From: SFWF01 sp045539095
Lineage (GTDB): Bacteria > Bacillota > Clostridia > Oscillospirales > Acutalibacteraceae
Direction of reading: 5' to 3'
NCBI GenBank assembly: GCA_045539095.1
Contig: JAZQER010000007.1
Coordinates: forward strand, 1-18,716
Length of the DNA: 18,716 bases
Under the pieces are notes generated by a model. The model was not told where the DNA came from. It did not search any database and saw only the letters and a program-made list of their open reading frames with translations. Position numbers and translations under genes: made by a program. This document shows positions 1-8,037 of the stretch, piece by piece. The first letter of the stretch is position 1. Each line of letters begins with the position of its first letter.

Positions 1-944
1 TCGTTCTTGAAGAGAAGCAGCCAATCCTGCTCATCACCCTCAACGTTTACCTTGATTTTTACGGTACAAGCATTGATTTCTTCCGATTCATCAAGCTTGT
101 CAAGTTTACCCTGACTTCTGAGGTATTTCGCAGCAAGTGTGCCGATATCCATAAGGGTTACGGGCTTTGTTCTGCCGAGTTTTCTTCTTATATCGAGATA
201 TTCTTCAAAGGTCTTCTGTGTAAGCTCATCATCAAACTTAACATCCTCAATTTTGGTGTTAAATGTGGTATGACGGCAGTGGTCCGACCAATAGGTATCT
301 ATCATACGAATTTCGGTGATAGTGGGGTTTCTCTTTTCGGTCTTGAAATAGTCCTGACAGAACTTGATATCATCATTATCCATAGCAAGGCCGTAAGATT
401 TGACAAAATCTGCAAGGCCTGTATCATCGAGCTCAAGGAAACCTTCAAGTATTGCAACCTCGGTGGGTATGTCGTACTTGGTGACGAGAGTCTCTGTAAA
501 CTCTAAAGATGCTTCTCTTGATTCAACGGGGTTGATAACATACTTCTTAACTGCGGCGATATCCTCCTCGGTAAGGTTACCGTAAAGGACGTAAACCCTT
601 GCAGTCTTTACAAGCGGTCTCTCACCTTGACTGATTATCTGAATACACTGCGCGGCAGAGTCTGCTCTCTGGTCAAACTGTCCCGGGAGATATTCGGTAG
701 CAAAGACAAATGCGCCTTCGGTATTCTCGACAGTTTCAGTCACTATATCGAGCTGAGGCTCGCTGAAAACGGTGCCGACAGCATAATCAAAAAGGTCCTT
801 TTCAATATTCTCGACGTCGTAACGGTTAAGAAGACGAAGCCCTTCTAAATTCTTTATCTGAAGGAATGCGCGAAGATCAGAAAGCAATGATGCCGCTTCG
901 TTTGCCAGTTCCTTTTTCTTTTCAACATAAATACGATAAACCAT
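1..944 (-). CDS. purL: Phosphoribosylformylglycinamidine synthase, N-terminal part (cut by window edge)
   Basis: FGAM synthase makes formylglycinamidine ribotide from FGAR, glutamine and ATP. The first 314 codons are here, starting MVYRIYVEKKKELANEAASL. This N-terminus resembles the PurS-like region of the long single-chain PurL found in clostridia, so a separate PurS or PurQ is not expected. The motif SDHCRHTTF near residue 220 is the PurL signature, and the last readable residues (LLLFKNE) lead into the usual THNHP region. The catalytic rest and the C-terminal glutaminase lie off the left edge. The ATG follows an AAGGGGA ribosome binding site at 7 bases, and 11 bases separate it from the purD stop. 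It is the last visible gene of the purine operon. Whether the full protein is intact cannot be seen. Confidence 0.93.
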   Translation of the reverse strand, partial: MVYRIYVEKKKELANEAASLLSDLRAFLQIKNLEGLRLLNRYDVENIEKDLFDYAVGTVFSEPQLDIVTETVENTEGAFVFATEYLPGQFDQRADSAAQCIQIISQGERPLVKTARVYVLYGNLTEEDIAAVKKYVINPVESREASLEFTETLVTKYDIPTEVAILEGFLELDDTGLADFVKSYGLAMDNDDIKFCQDYFKTEKRNPTITEIRMIDTYWSDHCRHTTFNTKIEDVKFDDELTQKTFEEYLDIRRKLGRTKPVTLMDIGTLAAKYLRSQGKLDKLDESEEINACTVKIKVNVEGDEQDWLLLFKN

Positions 945-955
945 TATAAATCCCC

Positions 956-2221
956 TTATTTTAATGCCTTTAAAGCTCTCCCGCCAATATCGTGGCGGTA
1001 GAAAGCGTTATCAAAGGTAACCTTATCCACTTCGGCATAAGCCTTGTCAATAGCATCTTTAAGATTGTCAGCAGTAGCGACTACACCGAGGACTCGGCCG
1101 CCAGCGGTAACAACCTTACCGTCCGAAAATTTTGCGCCTGCAACGTAGACCTCTGCTTTACAAGTCTCAGCTATCTTAATTTCAAAGCCGGAATCGTACT
1201 TCTGCGGGTATCCCTTTGAAGCCATAACTACACAACAAGCTGCGCCCTTAGAGAACTTGACGTCTACCTCGCCGAGTCTCTCCTCTGCCACCGCCTTCAT
1301 AACGGTGAAAAGGTCAGACTCAAGAAGAGGCAGCACTACCTGAGTTTCGGGGTCACCGAAACGGCAGTTATATTCAATTACTTTAGGACCGTTTGGAGTG
1401 AGCATAAGTCCGAAATAAAGGCAACCCTTGAAGGTTCTTCCCTCTTTATTCATTGCGTCCATAGTGGGAAGGAATATCTTTTCAATACACTCTGCCGCAA
1501 TATCGTCGGTGTAATAGGGGTTTGGCGCGATGGTACCCATACCGCCAGTGTTTAATCCTTCATCGTTATCAAGAGCGCGCTTGTGGTCCATTGAGGAAAC
1601 CATAGGAACCAGAGTTTTACCGTCTGTAAAGGATAGGACAGAAACCTCGGGACCTGTAAGAAACTCCTCGATTACAATATTGCTTCCCGACTCGCCGAAT
1701 ACCTTATCACCCATAATGGATTTAACGGCATCGTATGCTTCTTCGCGGGTAAAGCAAATAAGAACACCTTTACCGAGAGCAAGTCCGTCAGCCTTAACGA
1801 CAGTGGGGATGGGGGCTGTTTTTAAATATTCGAGTGCGGCATCCATATTCGAGAAAACTTCATATTCTGCGGTGGGAATACCGTACTTTTTCATAAGATT
1901 CTTTGAAAAGACCTTACTACCCTCGATTATTGCAGCATTAGCGCGAGGACCGAAACAAGGAACTCCGATAGCCTCAAGGGCATCCACACAACCGAGTACA
2001 AGCGGATCATCGGGAGCGACAACTGCGAAATCTATTGCCTTTGCCTTGGCAAAATCAACTATAGCAGGAATGTCCTTAGCACCGATTGCGACGCACTCTG
2101 CATCGTCCTTCATGCCGCCATTACCGGGGAGGGCATAAATCTTTTCTATATCCTTATTTTCTTTTAACTTTTTTATGATGGCATGCTCTCTTCCGCCGCC
2201 ACCGACAACCATTATTTTCAA
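956..2221 (-). CDS. purD: Phosphoribosylamine-glycine ligase (GAR synthetase), TTG start
   Basis: PurD joins phosphoribosylamine to glycine with ATP, the second step of purine synthesis. The ATP-grasp features are clear: N-terminal MVVGGGGREHAI, PDDPLVLG, ADGLALGKGV, EEFLTGPEVS, DEGLNTGGMG and the metal-binding EYNCRFGDPETQ. Length (421 residues) is normal. The PExP motif of the family reads PDDP here, a conservative change. The reading frame opens at a TTG at 2230, but that codon abuts the AAAGG ribosome binding site. The TTG three codons later (2221) has a 9-base spacing and gives the family-typical MKIMVVGGGG start, so I chose it; the ATG at 2212 is 18 bases away. It follows the AICAR transformylase stop by 20 bases and precedes purL. 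Confidence 0.95.
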   Translation of the reverse strand: MKIMVVGGGGREHAIIKKLKENKDIEKIYALPGNGGMKDDAECVAIGAKDIPAIVDFAKAKAIDFAVVAPDDPLVLGCVDALEAIGVPCFGPRANAAIIEGSKVFSKNLMKKYGIPTAEYEVFSNMDAALEYLKTAPIPTVVKADGLALGKGVLICFTREEAYDAVKSIMGDKVFGESGSNIVIEEFLTGPEVSVLSFTDGKTLVPMVSSMDHKRALDNDEGLNTGGMGTIAPNPYYTDDIAAECIEKIFLPTMDAMNKEGRTFKGCLYFGLMLTPNGPKVIEYNCRFGDPETQVVLPLLESDLFTVMKAVAEERLGEVDVKFSKGAACCVVMASKGYPQKYDSGFEIKIAETCKAEVYVAGAKFSDGKVVTAGGRVLGVVATADNLKDAIDKAYAEVDKVTFDNAFYRHDIGGRALKALK

Positions 2222-2241
2222 AATATTCAACCTTTCAAAAA

Positions 2242-3426
2242 TTAGTGGTGGAACAGTCTCATTCCCGTAAATGCCATAGACATACCATACTTATTGCAGC
2301 ACTCTATTACAACATCATCACGGATAGAGCCGCCCGGCTCTGCAATATAGGAAACACCGCTCTTCTTTGCACGTTCAATATTATCATCAAACGGGAAGAA
2401 CGCATCTGAGCCAAGGGCAACACCTGTGATAGTGTCGAGATAGGCTCTCTGCTCTGCTTGAGTGAATGGCTCGGGTCTTTCGGTAAAGTATTTCTGCCAG
2501 TTACCGTCGGCGCAGACATCCTCTTCATTTTGGTTGATATATCCATCAATAACATTATCTCTGTCAGGTCTGCCGAGAGTATCCTTAAAGGGAAGGTTCA
2601 GAACCTTATCGTGCTGACGGAGCTGCCATGTGTCTGCCTTGCCTCCTGCAAGACGGGTGCAGTGAACACGCGACTGCTGACCTGCGCCAACGCCGATAGC
2701 CTGACCGTCTACCGCATAGCAAACCGAGTTTGACTGTGTGTATTTAAGGGTTATGAGAGCAATGATAAGGTCACGTACTGCGCTCTCTGGCATATTTTTA
2801 TTTTCGGTTACAACATTGGTGAGAAGCTCCCGGTTTATTTTAAACTCGTTTCTTCCCTGCTCAAAGGTGATACCGTAGACCTGCTTATGTTCAATTTCTG
2901 CGGGAACATAATTGGGATCGATCTTTACAATATTATATGTACCTTTTCTCTTGGACTTAAGGATTTCAAGCGCTTCGGGCTCATAACCGGGAGCAATAAC
3001 TCCATCCGAAACCTCGCGCTTGATAAGGTTTGCGGTTGCAACATCGCAAATATCGGATAATGCTACCCAGTCACCGAATGAGCACATACGGTCGGTACCG
3101 CGGGCTCTGGCATAAGCACATGCCAGGGGCGACTCATCAAGTCCCTCTATATCATCAACAAAGCAAGCCTTTTTAAGTTTATCAGATAGAGGTAATCCTA
3201 TAGCCGCCGAGGTGGGGCTTACGTGCTTGAAAGATGTAACCGCAGGCATTCCGAGAGCCTCTTTGAGTTCCTTTACAAGTTGCCATGAGTTGAATGCATC
3301 AAGGAAGTTAATAAAACCGGGTCTGCCATTCAAAATTTCAATCGGAAGCTCACTGCCATCGTGCATAAAAATCTTTGCAGGCTTCTGGTTGGGGTTGCAG
3401 CCATATTTAAGTTCAAATTCTGTCAT
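2242..3426 (-). CDS. purH: Stand-alone AICAR formyltransferase (PurH C-terminal domain only)
   Basis: Transfers a formyl group from 10-formyl-tetrahydrofolate to AICAR (ZMP) to give FAICAR. The 394 residues correspond to the transformylase part of PurH; the N-terminal MGS-like IMP cyclohydrolase domain of bifunctional PurH (about 510-590 residues in all) is absent. Support: LKYGCNPNQKP at the N-terminus, catalytic Lys-His in FKHVSPTSAA (residues 66-75), GAGQQSRVHCTR in the middle, and DAFFPFDDNIERA, EPGGSIRDD and FTGMRLFHH near the C-terminus. The missing cyclohydrolase activity is supplied by the gene just upstream, whose stop is 12 bases before this ATG. Ribosome binding site is GAGGG at 7 bases. 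Its substrate ZMP is the ligand sensed by the operon's leader riboswitch. The symbol purH is used loosely because only one of the two usual activities is present. Confidence 0.93.
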   Translation of the reverse strand: MTEFELKYGCNPNQKPAKIFMHDGSELPIEILNGRPGFINFLDAFNSWQLVKELKEALGMPAVTSFKHVSPTSAAIGLPLSDKLKKACFVDDIEGLDESPLACAYARARGTDRMCSFGDWVALSDICDVATANLIKREVSDGVIAPGYEPEALEILKSKRKGTYNIVKIDPNYVPAEIEHKQVYGITFEQGRNEFKINRELLTNVVTENKNMPESAVRDLIIALITLKYTQSNSVCYAVDGQAIGVGAGQQSRVHCTRLAGGKADTWQLRQHDKVLNLPFKDTLGRPDRDNVIDGYINQNEEDVCADGNWQKYFTERPEPFTQAEQRAYLDTITGVALGSDAFFPFDDNIERAKKSGVSYIAEPGGSIRDDVVIECCNKYGMSMAFTGMRLFHH

Positions 3427-3438
3427 TTATATACCCTC

Positions 3439-4155
3439 TTACTTATTCTTGTTTACAATTCTTGTCTCAGTCTCGCCAGTCTCGATATCAATATATCTTA
3501 CAAAGAGAGAAACCTTGTTATCTTCATTTAAATTTTTCCAAATAAGGTCGGTGAGCTCATCAATAGAAACATCTGGAAGCTCGAGTGTTTTCGGCTCGCC
3601 CTCATATGACGGGAGCGGATTTCCGTCCGAGTTATAGGTGTGAATGAACTTTGCTCTGCCTGCAATGGGGTTTGAATAAGCGTATGTAAATCTCTCGCAG
3701 GAGGCGTCATCACCCTCGGCGGATTTCAAAATCGACATAGCGAAGTTCATTCCGTCGGCTTCGCGTCTGATAATACCAGAAATACGGGGAGTAAAGTTCG
3801 GCTTGTCGTCCTCAAACTCGCGAGTGCGAAGTGCCTGTTCAAAGGTCATCTGCTTATCCATAAGGTCATAAATAGTATCGGTCTGGTCTCCGTTTGTAAC
3901 AATGGTCTTATTGCCAAGCACACGTACGGGATAATAAATGATAAGATGAGGGTCGATCATTTTAGACTCATCAAAGGCTTTTGTTCTCATAGCCTCACCC
4001 TCTGCCACAAAAACACGGTTACGGCTGTTTTCGCTTCTGCCCATAATGAAATAGGCGGTTACAGCCTTTTTGGAGTCGGCGCTCTTGCCGATTATGATTC
4101 CTCTGCCGTGATAGGCAAGAGAGTTCAGTTCATTTGCGATAGTTGAAATTTTCAT
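3439..4155 (-). CDS. purO: IMP cyclohydrolase, PurO-type
   Basis: Closes the ring of FAICAR to IMP, the last step of de novo synthesis. The 238-residue protein matches the archaeal-type IMP cyclohydrolase family (PurO, Pfam IMP_cyclohyd) and is unrelated in sequence to the cyclohydrolase half of PurH. Recognised blocks are YHGRGIIIG (residues 15-23), RSENSRNRVF (40-49), TNGDQTDTIYD (87-97), DKPNFTPRISGI (117-128) and YAYSNPIAGRAKF. It sits between purN and the transformylase with gaps of 10 and 12 bases, so a split two-gene PurH replacement is encoded together. The ATG (CAT at 4153-4155) lies 10 bases after the purN stop. Family assignment rests on remembered motifs; a profile search would settle it. 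Confidence 0.88.
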   Translation of the reverse strand: MKISTIANELNSLAYHGRGIIIGKSADSKKAVTAYFIMGRSENSRNRVFVAEGEAMRTKAFDESKMIDPHLIIYYPVRVLGNKTIVTNGDQTDTIYDLMDKQMTFEQALRTREFEDDKPNFTPRISGIIRREADGMNFAMSILKSAEGDDASCERFTYAYSNPIAGRAKFIHTYNSDGNPLPSYEGEPKTLELPDVSIDELTDLIWKNLNEDNKVSLFVRYIDIETGETETRIVNKNK

Positions 4156-4165
4156 TTATCTTTCC

Positions 4166-4762
4166 TCACCTTTTCAATATTTCAGCACAAACCTTTTCGG
4201 TAGCCTCGGGAAGTATTATCCACTCAGCCTGCTCCATAACTCTTTTTTGTAAAACTTCGGGGGTGTCCCCTTCTTTTATCTCGACCGCTTTTTGGAGAAT
4301 TATTCTGCCGCCGTCGGGAATCTCGTTGACAAAATGCACCGTAGCTCCAGTTACCTTTACACCATACGAGAGCGCTGCTTCGTGAACGTGAAGACCGTAA
4401 AAGCCTTCACCGCAAAAGGACGGAATAAGCGACGGGTGAACATTTATAATGCGATTTTCAAAGTGTTTTGTGAATTTTTCACTTAGAATACACATAAAAC
4501 CTGCAAGAACGATAACATTTATATTCTCATTGTCAAGTTTCTCGATAAGATCATCCTCGAACGAAGGGTTACCGCGTTTTTCGATCACTGCGGTATTTAT
4601 TCCGGCGTTCTCTGCTCTTGTAAGAGCATACGCATCAGGTTTATTTGAAATAACAAGGCAGATCTCACCGCTTTTGATAATTCCGCTCTCCTCGGCATCA
4701 ATAAGTGCCTGAAGATTTGTCCCGCCGCCTGATACAAGTACTGCTATACGTGCCTTTTGCAT
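4166..4762 (-). CDS. purN: Phosphoribosylglycinamide formyltransferase (folate-dependent)
   Basis: Formylates GAR to FGAR using 10-formyl-tetrahydrofolate. Length is 198 residues, normal for PurN. The phosphate-binding loop reads VLVSGGGTNLQAL (residues 8-20). The catalytic trio is visible: Asn107 and His109 in INVHPSLIPSF, and Asp150 in HFVNEIPDGG. It uses the same folate cofactor as the AICAR transformylase two genes downstream, so both folate-dependent steps sit under one leader. The ATG follows the purM stop by 15 bases, with a modest GGTGAG ribosome binding site; the TGA stop precedes the IMP cyclohydrolase start by 10 bases. Nothing odd in the sequence. Confidence 0.95.
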   Translation of the reverse strand: MQKARIAVLVSGGGTNLQALIDAEESGIIKSGEICLVISNKPDAYALTRAENAGINTAVIEKRGNPSFEDDLIEKLDNENINVIVLAGFMCILSEKFTKHFENRIINVHPSLIPSFCGEGFYGLHVHEAALSYGVKVTGATVHFVNEIPDGGRIILQKAVEIKEGDTPEVLQKRVMEQAEWIILPEATEKVCAEILKR

Positions 4763-4777
4763 AGTCTCACCACCGAA

Positions 4778-5821
4778 TTATTCTAAAATAACGCCTTCGT
4801 CACTCTTAACTATCTCGCCGAGGATATAAGCATTCTCACCGTTAGCGTTCAGTATTTCTACTGCTTTTTCTGCATCCTCTGCTTTTACAACAACGCTCAT
4901 TCCAACACCCATATTGAAGGTGTTAAACATATCGCGCTCGGGGATATTACCGACCTTGGAGATAAGCTCAAATATGGGAAGAACGCGAACATCGCTCTTC
5001 TTTATTTTTGCTGAGAAGCCTTCAGGAAGACTTCTCGGAATATTTTCATAAAAGCCACCACCTGTAATGTGGGAAACTGCCTTAACATCTACCTCTTTCA
5101 TCAGAGAGAGCATAGATTTAACGTAAATTTTTGTGGGAGTGAGAAGTGTCTCACCAAGGGTCTTGCCGCCGAGTTCATCAGCATAAGCCGAAAGGTCTGC
5201 CGACTCAATATCAAAAACCTTACGGACAAGAGAGAAGCCGTTTGAATGAACACCGGTGGAAGCAAGAGCGATAATAGCATCACCCTCTGCAACCTTCTTG
5301 TTGTCGAGCATCTTTGACTTGTCTACGATACCGGTACAGTAGCCAGCGAGGTCATAGTCATCTTCGGGCATAAGACCGGGATGCTCTGCAGTCTCTCCGC
5401 CGATAAGTGCGCAACCTGCCTGAACACAACCCTCTGCAACACCACTGACGATAGCAGCTATTTTCTCGGGGTAGTTCTTACCGCAAGCGATATAGTCAAG
5501 GAAGAAGAGTGGCTTTGCTCCGCAGCAGATAATATCATTAACACACATAGCAACTGCATCAATACCGATGGTATCGTGTCGGTCTAAAAGCTGTGCGAGC
5601 TTAACCTTGGTGCCGCAGCCGTCAGTTCCTGCAACAAGAACAGGCTCTTTGATTCCTTCAAGATTTAAGCCAAAGCAACCGCCGAAGCCGCCTACGTCAT
5701 CAAGGCAGCCCTCATTTTTAGTGCGGGCAATATGTTTTTTCATAAGTTCAACAGACTTATAACCTGCAGTAATATCAACACCGGCTGCAGCGTAGCTGTC
5801 AGATTTAGATTTGTTATGCAT
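4778..5821 (-). CDS. purM: Phosphoribosylformylglycinamidine cyclo-ligase (AIR synthetase)
   Basis: Closes the imidazole ring of FGAM to AIR with ATP. The 347-residue protein has the PurM landmarks: SYAAAGVDITAGY at the N-terminus, GTDGCGTK (residues 65-72; the family usually has GTDGVGTK), GIDAVAMCVNDI, GGETAEHPG (141-149), STGVHSNGFSL and HITGGGFYENIPR. An in-frame ATG at 5908 would add 29 residues that resemble nothing in the family and would overlap the end of purF. The internal ATG at 5821 gives the usual MHNKSKSDSYAAAGVD start, so I prefer it. It then lies 25 bases after the purF stop. An AAAGGA sequence 11 bases upstream is a slightly distant ribosome binding site. Confidence 0.94.
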   Translation of the reverse strand: MHNKSKSDSYAAAGVDITAGYKSVELMKKHIARTKNEGCLDDVGGFGGCFGLNLEGIKEPVLVAGTDGCGTKVKLAQLLDRHDTIGIDAVAMCVNDIICCGAKPLFFLDYIACGKNYPEKIAAIVSGVAEGCVQAGCALIGGETAEHPGLMPEDDYDLAGYCTGIVDKSKMLDNKKVAEGDAIIALASTGVHSNGFSLVRKVFDIESADLSAYADELGGKTLGETLLTPTKIYVKSMLSLMKEVDVKAVSHITGGGFYENIPRSLPEGFSAKIKKSDVRVLPIFELISKVGNIPERDMFNTFNMGVGMSVVVKAEDAEKAVEILNANGENAYILGEIVKSDEGVILE

Positions 5822-5846
5822 AGTTCTTAATATCCTTTCAGAATTA

Positions 5847-7271
5847 TTACTCTTTTCCGTTCCAGCAGTAGGTACATAGATTTTCGGGCGGTATACCGAT
5901 TGCTTCAATTATTCCCTCAAGTGATTGGAATTCCAACGAAGCAAAATGAAGTTCCTTACATATATGGTCTCTGAGTTTCTTTCCTCTCTCTGTATCGGGG
6001 TCTGAATACTCATCAATATACTTAAAGCCCTCTTCGCCCTCAAGGTCGAATATTGTTCTTCTGGCAATAAGCTCCATATCGCTTGTTGCTCTTGTAAAGT
6101 TAAGATATCTACAACCGAACATTATCGGAGGACAAGCCGAACGTATGTGAACGCTCTTTGCGCCGTTGTCATAAAGAAAATCAACCGTTTCCTTAAGCTG
6201 AGTGCCGCGAACGATAGAGTCATCCACAAAAAGCAGATTTTTCTCTTGAATGAGCTCGTGAACGGGAATCTGCTTCATTCTTGCAACGCGGTTTCTCTCC
6301 TTCTGGTTCTGCGGTGTGAAACTGCGTGACCAGGTGGGTGTATATTTGATAAATGCACGGGCAAACTGGACGCCGCTTGTATGAGCATAACCTATAGCAT
6401 GAGGTGTTCCCGAATCGGGCACTCCGCCAACAAAATCTATCCCTGAAGCAATACCATTTTCTATATCGCGCTTTGCCATTATATTACCGTTACGGTAGCG
6501 CATTACCTCAACATTTACTCCCTCATAGGTAGAAGTCGAATATCCGTAATAGCTCCACAGAAAGGCACATATCTTCATCTTTTCGCCAGGGGCTGCAAGT
6601 TGGATCATACGGTCGGCCTGAATTTCGACTATCTCACCGGGGCCAAGCTCCTTAATCATATCGTAACCAAGCTTTGTGAAGGCAAAAGGCTCAAAGGATA
6701 CACAATGTCCATCTTCTCTTTTACCGACACTAAGAGGTATTCTGCCGAGGCGGTCTCTTGCCGCTATAATACTTCCGTTGTCCCTAAGAATGAGTATTGA
6801 TGCTGTTCCGTCGATTTCGTTCTGCGCAAACTTAATGCCCTCACAGATAGAACATTTTTGGTTAATGAGCGCGCCAACAATCTCGGTAGCGTTTACCTTG
6901 CCTCCTGTCATTGCACCAAAATGTCCTACATTGTCTTTTAAGTATCTGTCAATAAGTAGGTCCGCATTATTTATTCTGCCGATAACGCAGATCGCATATG
7001 TACCGTGTTTAGAACGAATAAGGAGCGGCTGCGGATCGTAGTCACTTATACAGCCGATCGCCGCCGTTCCCTTCATTTCGTCAAATACATCCTCAAACTT
7101 TGTACGGAAGGGTGAGTTCTGAATATTATGGATCTCACGCTGAAGTCCGATCTCGCTGTCAAAGGCCGCCATACCGGCTCTGCGTGTTCCTAAATGAGAA
7201 TGGTAGTCTGTGCCGAAGAAAACGTCAGAAACGGCATCCTCGTGACAAACTGCTCCGAAAAATCCACCCAT
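5847..7271 (-). CDS. purF: Amidophosphoribosyltransferase homologue lacking the catalytic N-terminal cysteine
   Basis: PurF normally makes phosphoribosylamine from PRPP and glutamine. The phosphoribosyltransferase half is convincing: the PRPP loop is LLFVDDSIVRGTQ (residues 346-358). Cys235, Cys387, Cys466 and Cys469 occupy the positions of the four Fe-S ligands of the Bacillus subtilis enzyme. The N-terminal Ntn-glutaminase half is odd. The protein starts MGGFFG where PurF has an exposed Cys (MCGxxG); HRGQxSAG reads TRRAGMAAF, HNGNL reads VIGRI, and the RYST region reads IGCISDY. Start choice is firm: AAGGAG sits 6 bases from the ATG and no cysteine codon precedes it in frame. A 51-base A+T-rich spacer separates it from purC. 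It probably still makes phosphoribosylamine, perhaps from free ammonia; it could instead be a paralogue with another role. Confidence 0.88.
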   Translation of the reverse strand: MGGFFGAVCHEDAVSDVFFGTDYHSHLGTRRAGMAAFDSEIGLQREIHNIQNSPFRTKFEDVFDEMKGTAAIGCISDYDPQPLLIRSKHGTYAICVIGRINNADLLIDRYLKDNVGHFGAMTGGKVNATEIVGALINQKCSICEGIKFAQNEIDGTASILILRDNGSIIAARDRLGRIPLSVGKREDGHCVSFEPFAFTKLGYDMIKELGPGEIVEIQADRMIQLAAPGEKMKICAFLWSYYGYSTSTYEGVNVEVMRYRNGNIMAKRDIENGIASGIDFVGGVPDSGTPHAIGYAHTSGVQFARAFIKYTPTWSRSFTPQNQKERNRVARMKQIPVHELIQEKNLLFVDDSIVRGTQLKETVDFLYDNGAKSVHIRSACPPIMFGCRYLNFTRATSDMELIARRTIFDLEGEEGFKYIDEYSDPDTERGKKLRDHICKELHFASLEFQSLEGIIEAIGIPPENLCTYCWNGKE

Positions 7272-7322
7272 AGTTTACTCCTTGTAGGATATAATTTTTA
7301 AATTAAATTTTATTTTTTGTTT

Positions 7323-8009
7323 TTATGCAAAGAAAAGCTTTGATAGGGTCATCGGGTCGATGTACTCGCCGTTCTTGTAAACGCGCATATTGCCCGAAGC
7401 AATCTCGTCAATGAGCATTACCTTACCGTCAGCATCGTAACCAAACTCAAACTTGATATCGTAAAGAACAAGTCCCTTTTCTAAAAGGTCGTCAGCAACG
7501 ATCTTGGTAATCTTCTGGGTCATTTCCTTAATATCGTCATACTGTTCTGCCGTCATGACACCAAGGCAGATAAGTCCATCCTTTGTTACAAGCGGATCTC
7601 CCTTCTCGTCATTTTTGAAAGTAGTTTCAACATAAGCGGGAAGATCTGCACCCTCTTCAATATAATCGCTGTAACGGCGAAGGAAGCTTCCTACAGCCTT
7701 ATGGCGGCAGATTACCTCAAGTCCCTTACCAAAAGCCTTTGCAGGAAGAACCTCCATAGTTGTCTTCTCAAGATCCGCGCTTACATAGTGTGTCTTGATG
7801 CCTGCAGCGTTTACCTTTTCAAAGAAATAAATGGACATACGAAGGTTTACATCACCGACACCGTCGATAGTAAGTCCTACAGTGTTCTCGCCCGGGTCAA
7901 AGACGCCATCTTTACCTGTGCAATCGTCCTTAAACAGAAGTTCGTAGTTTCCGTTGTCAAGAGCATAAACATTTTTTGTTTTTCCGGTGTAAACAAGTTT
8001 CTTTTCCAT
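7323..8009 (-). CDS. purC: SAICAR synthase
   Basis: Condenses CAIR with aspartate using ATP to give SAICAR. The 228-residue protein begins LVYTGKTKNVYALDNGNYEL, the family's nucleotide-binding N-terminus, and carries YFFEKVNAAGIKTHYVS, VICRHKAVGSFLRRY and LVLYDIKFEFGYDADGKVML. The segment after LIDEI, usually SPDTCRxWD, reads ASGNMRVYKNGEYIDP, which looks like a clostridial subgroup variant rather than damage because the frame and length are intact. The ATG has an AAGGAG ribosome binding site at 10 bases and follows the purE stop by 28 bases. Confidence 0.93.
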   Translation of the reverse strand: MEKKLVYTGKTKNVYALDNGNYELLFKDDCTGKDGVFDPGENTVGLTIDGVGDVNLRMSIYFFEKVNAAGIKTHYVSADLEKTTMEVLPAKAFGKGLEVICRHKAVGSFLRRYSDYIEEGADLPAYVETTFKNDEKGDPLVTKDGLICLGVMTAEQYDDIKEMTQKITKIVADDLLEKGLVLYDIKFEFGYDADGKVMLIDEIASGNMRVYKNGEYIDPMTLSKLFFA

Positions 8010-8037
8010 AATTTAATTACTCCTTTGAATAATAGAT

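Noticed and set aside
1530..2138. A 202-codon plus-strand open frame opposite purD
   Set aside because: Antisense shadow of a well-supported gene; Ser- and Pro-rich, low-complexity translation and no ribosome binding site.
5822..5908. N-terminal extension of PurM by 29 residues
   Set aside because: It overlaps the purF coding end, has no family similarity, and the internal ATG yields the standard PurM start.
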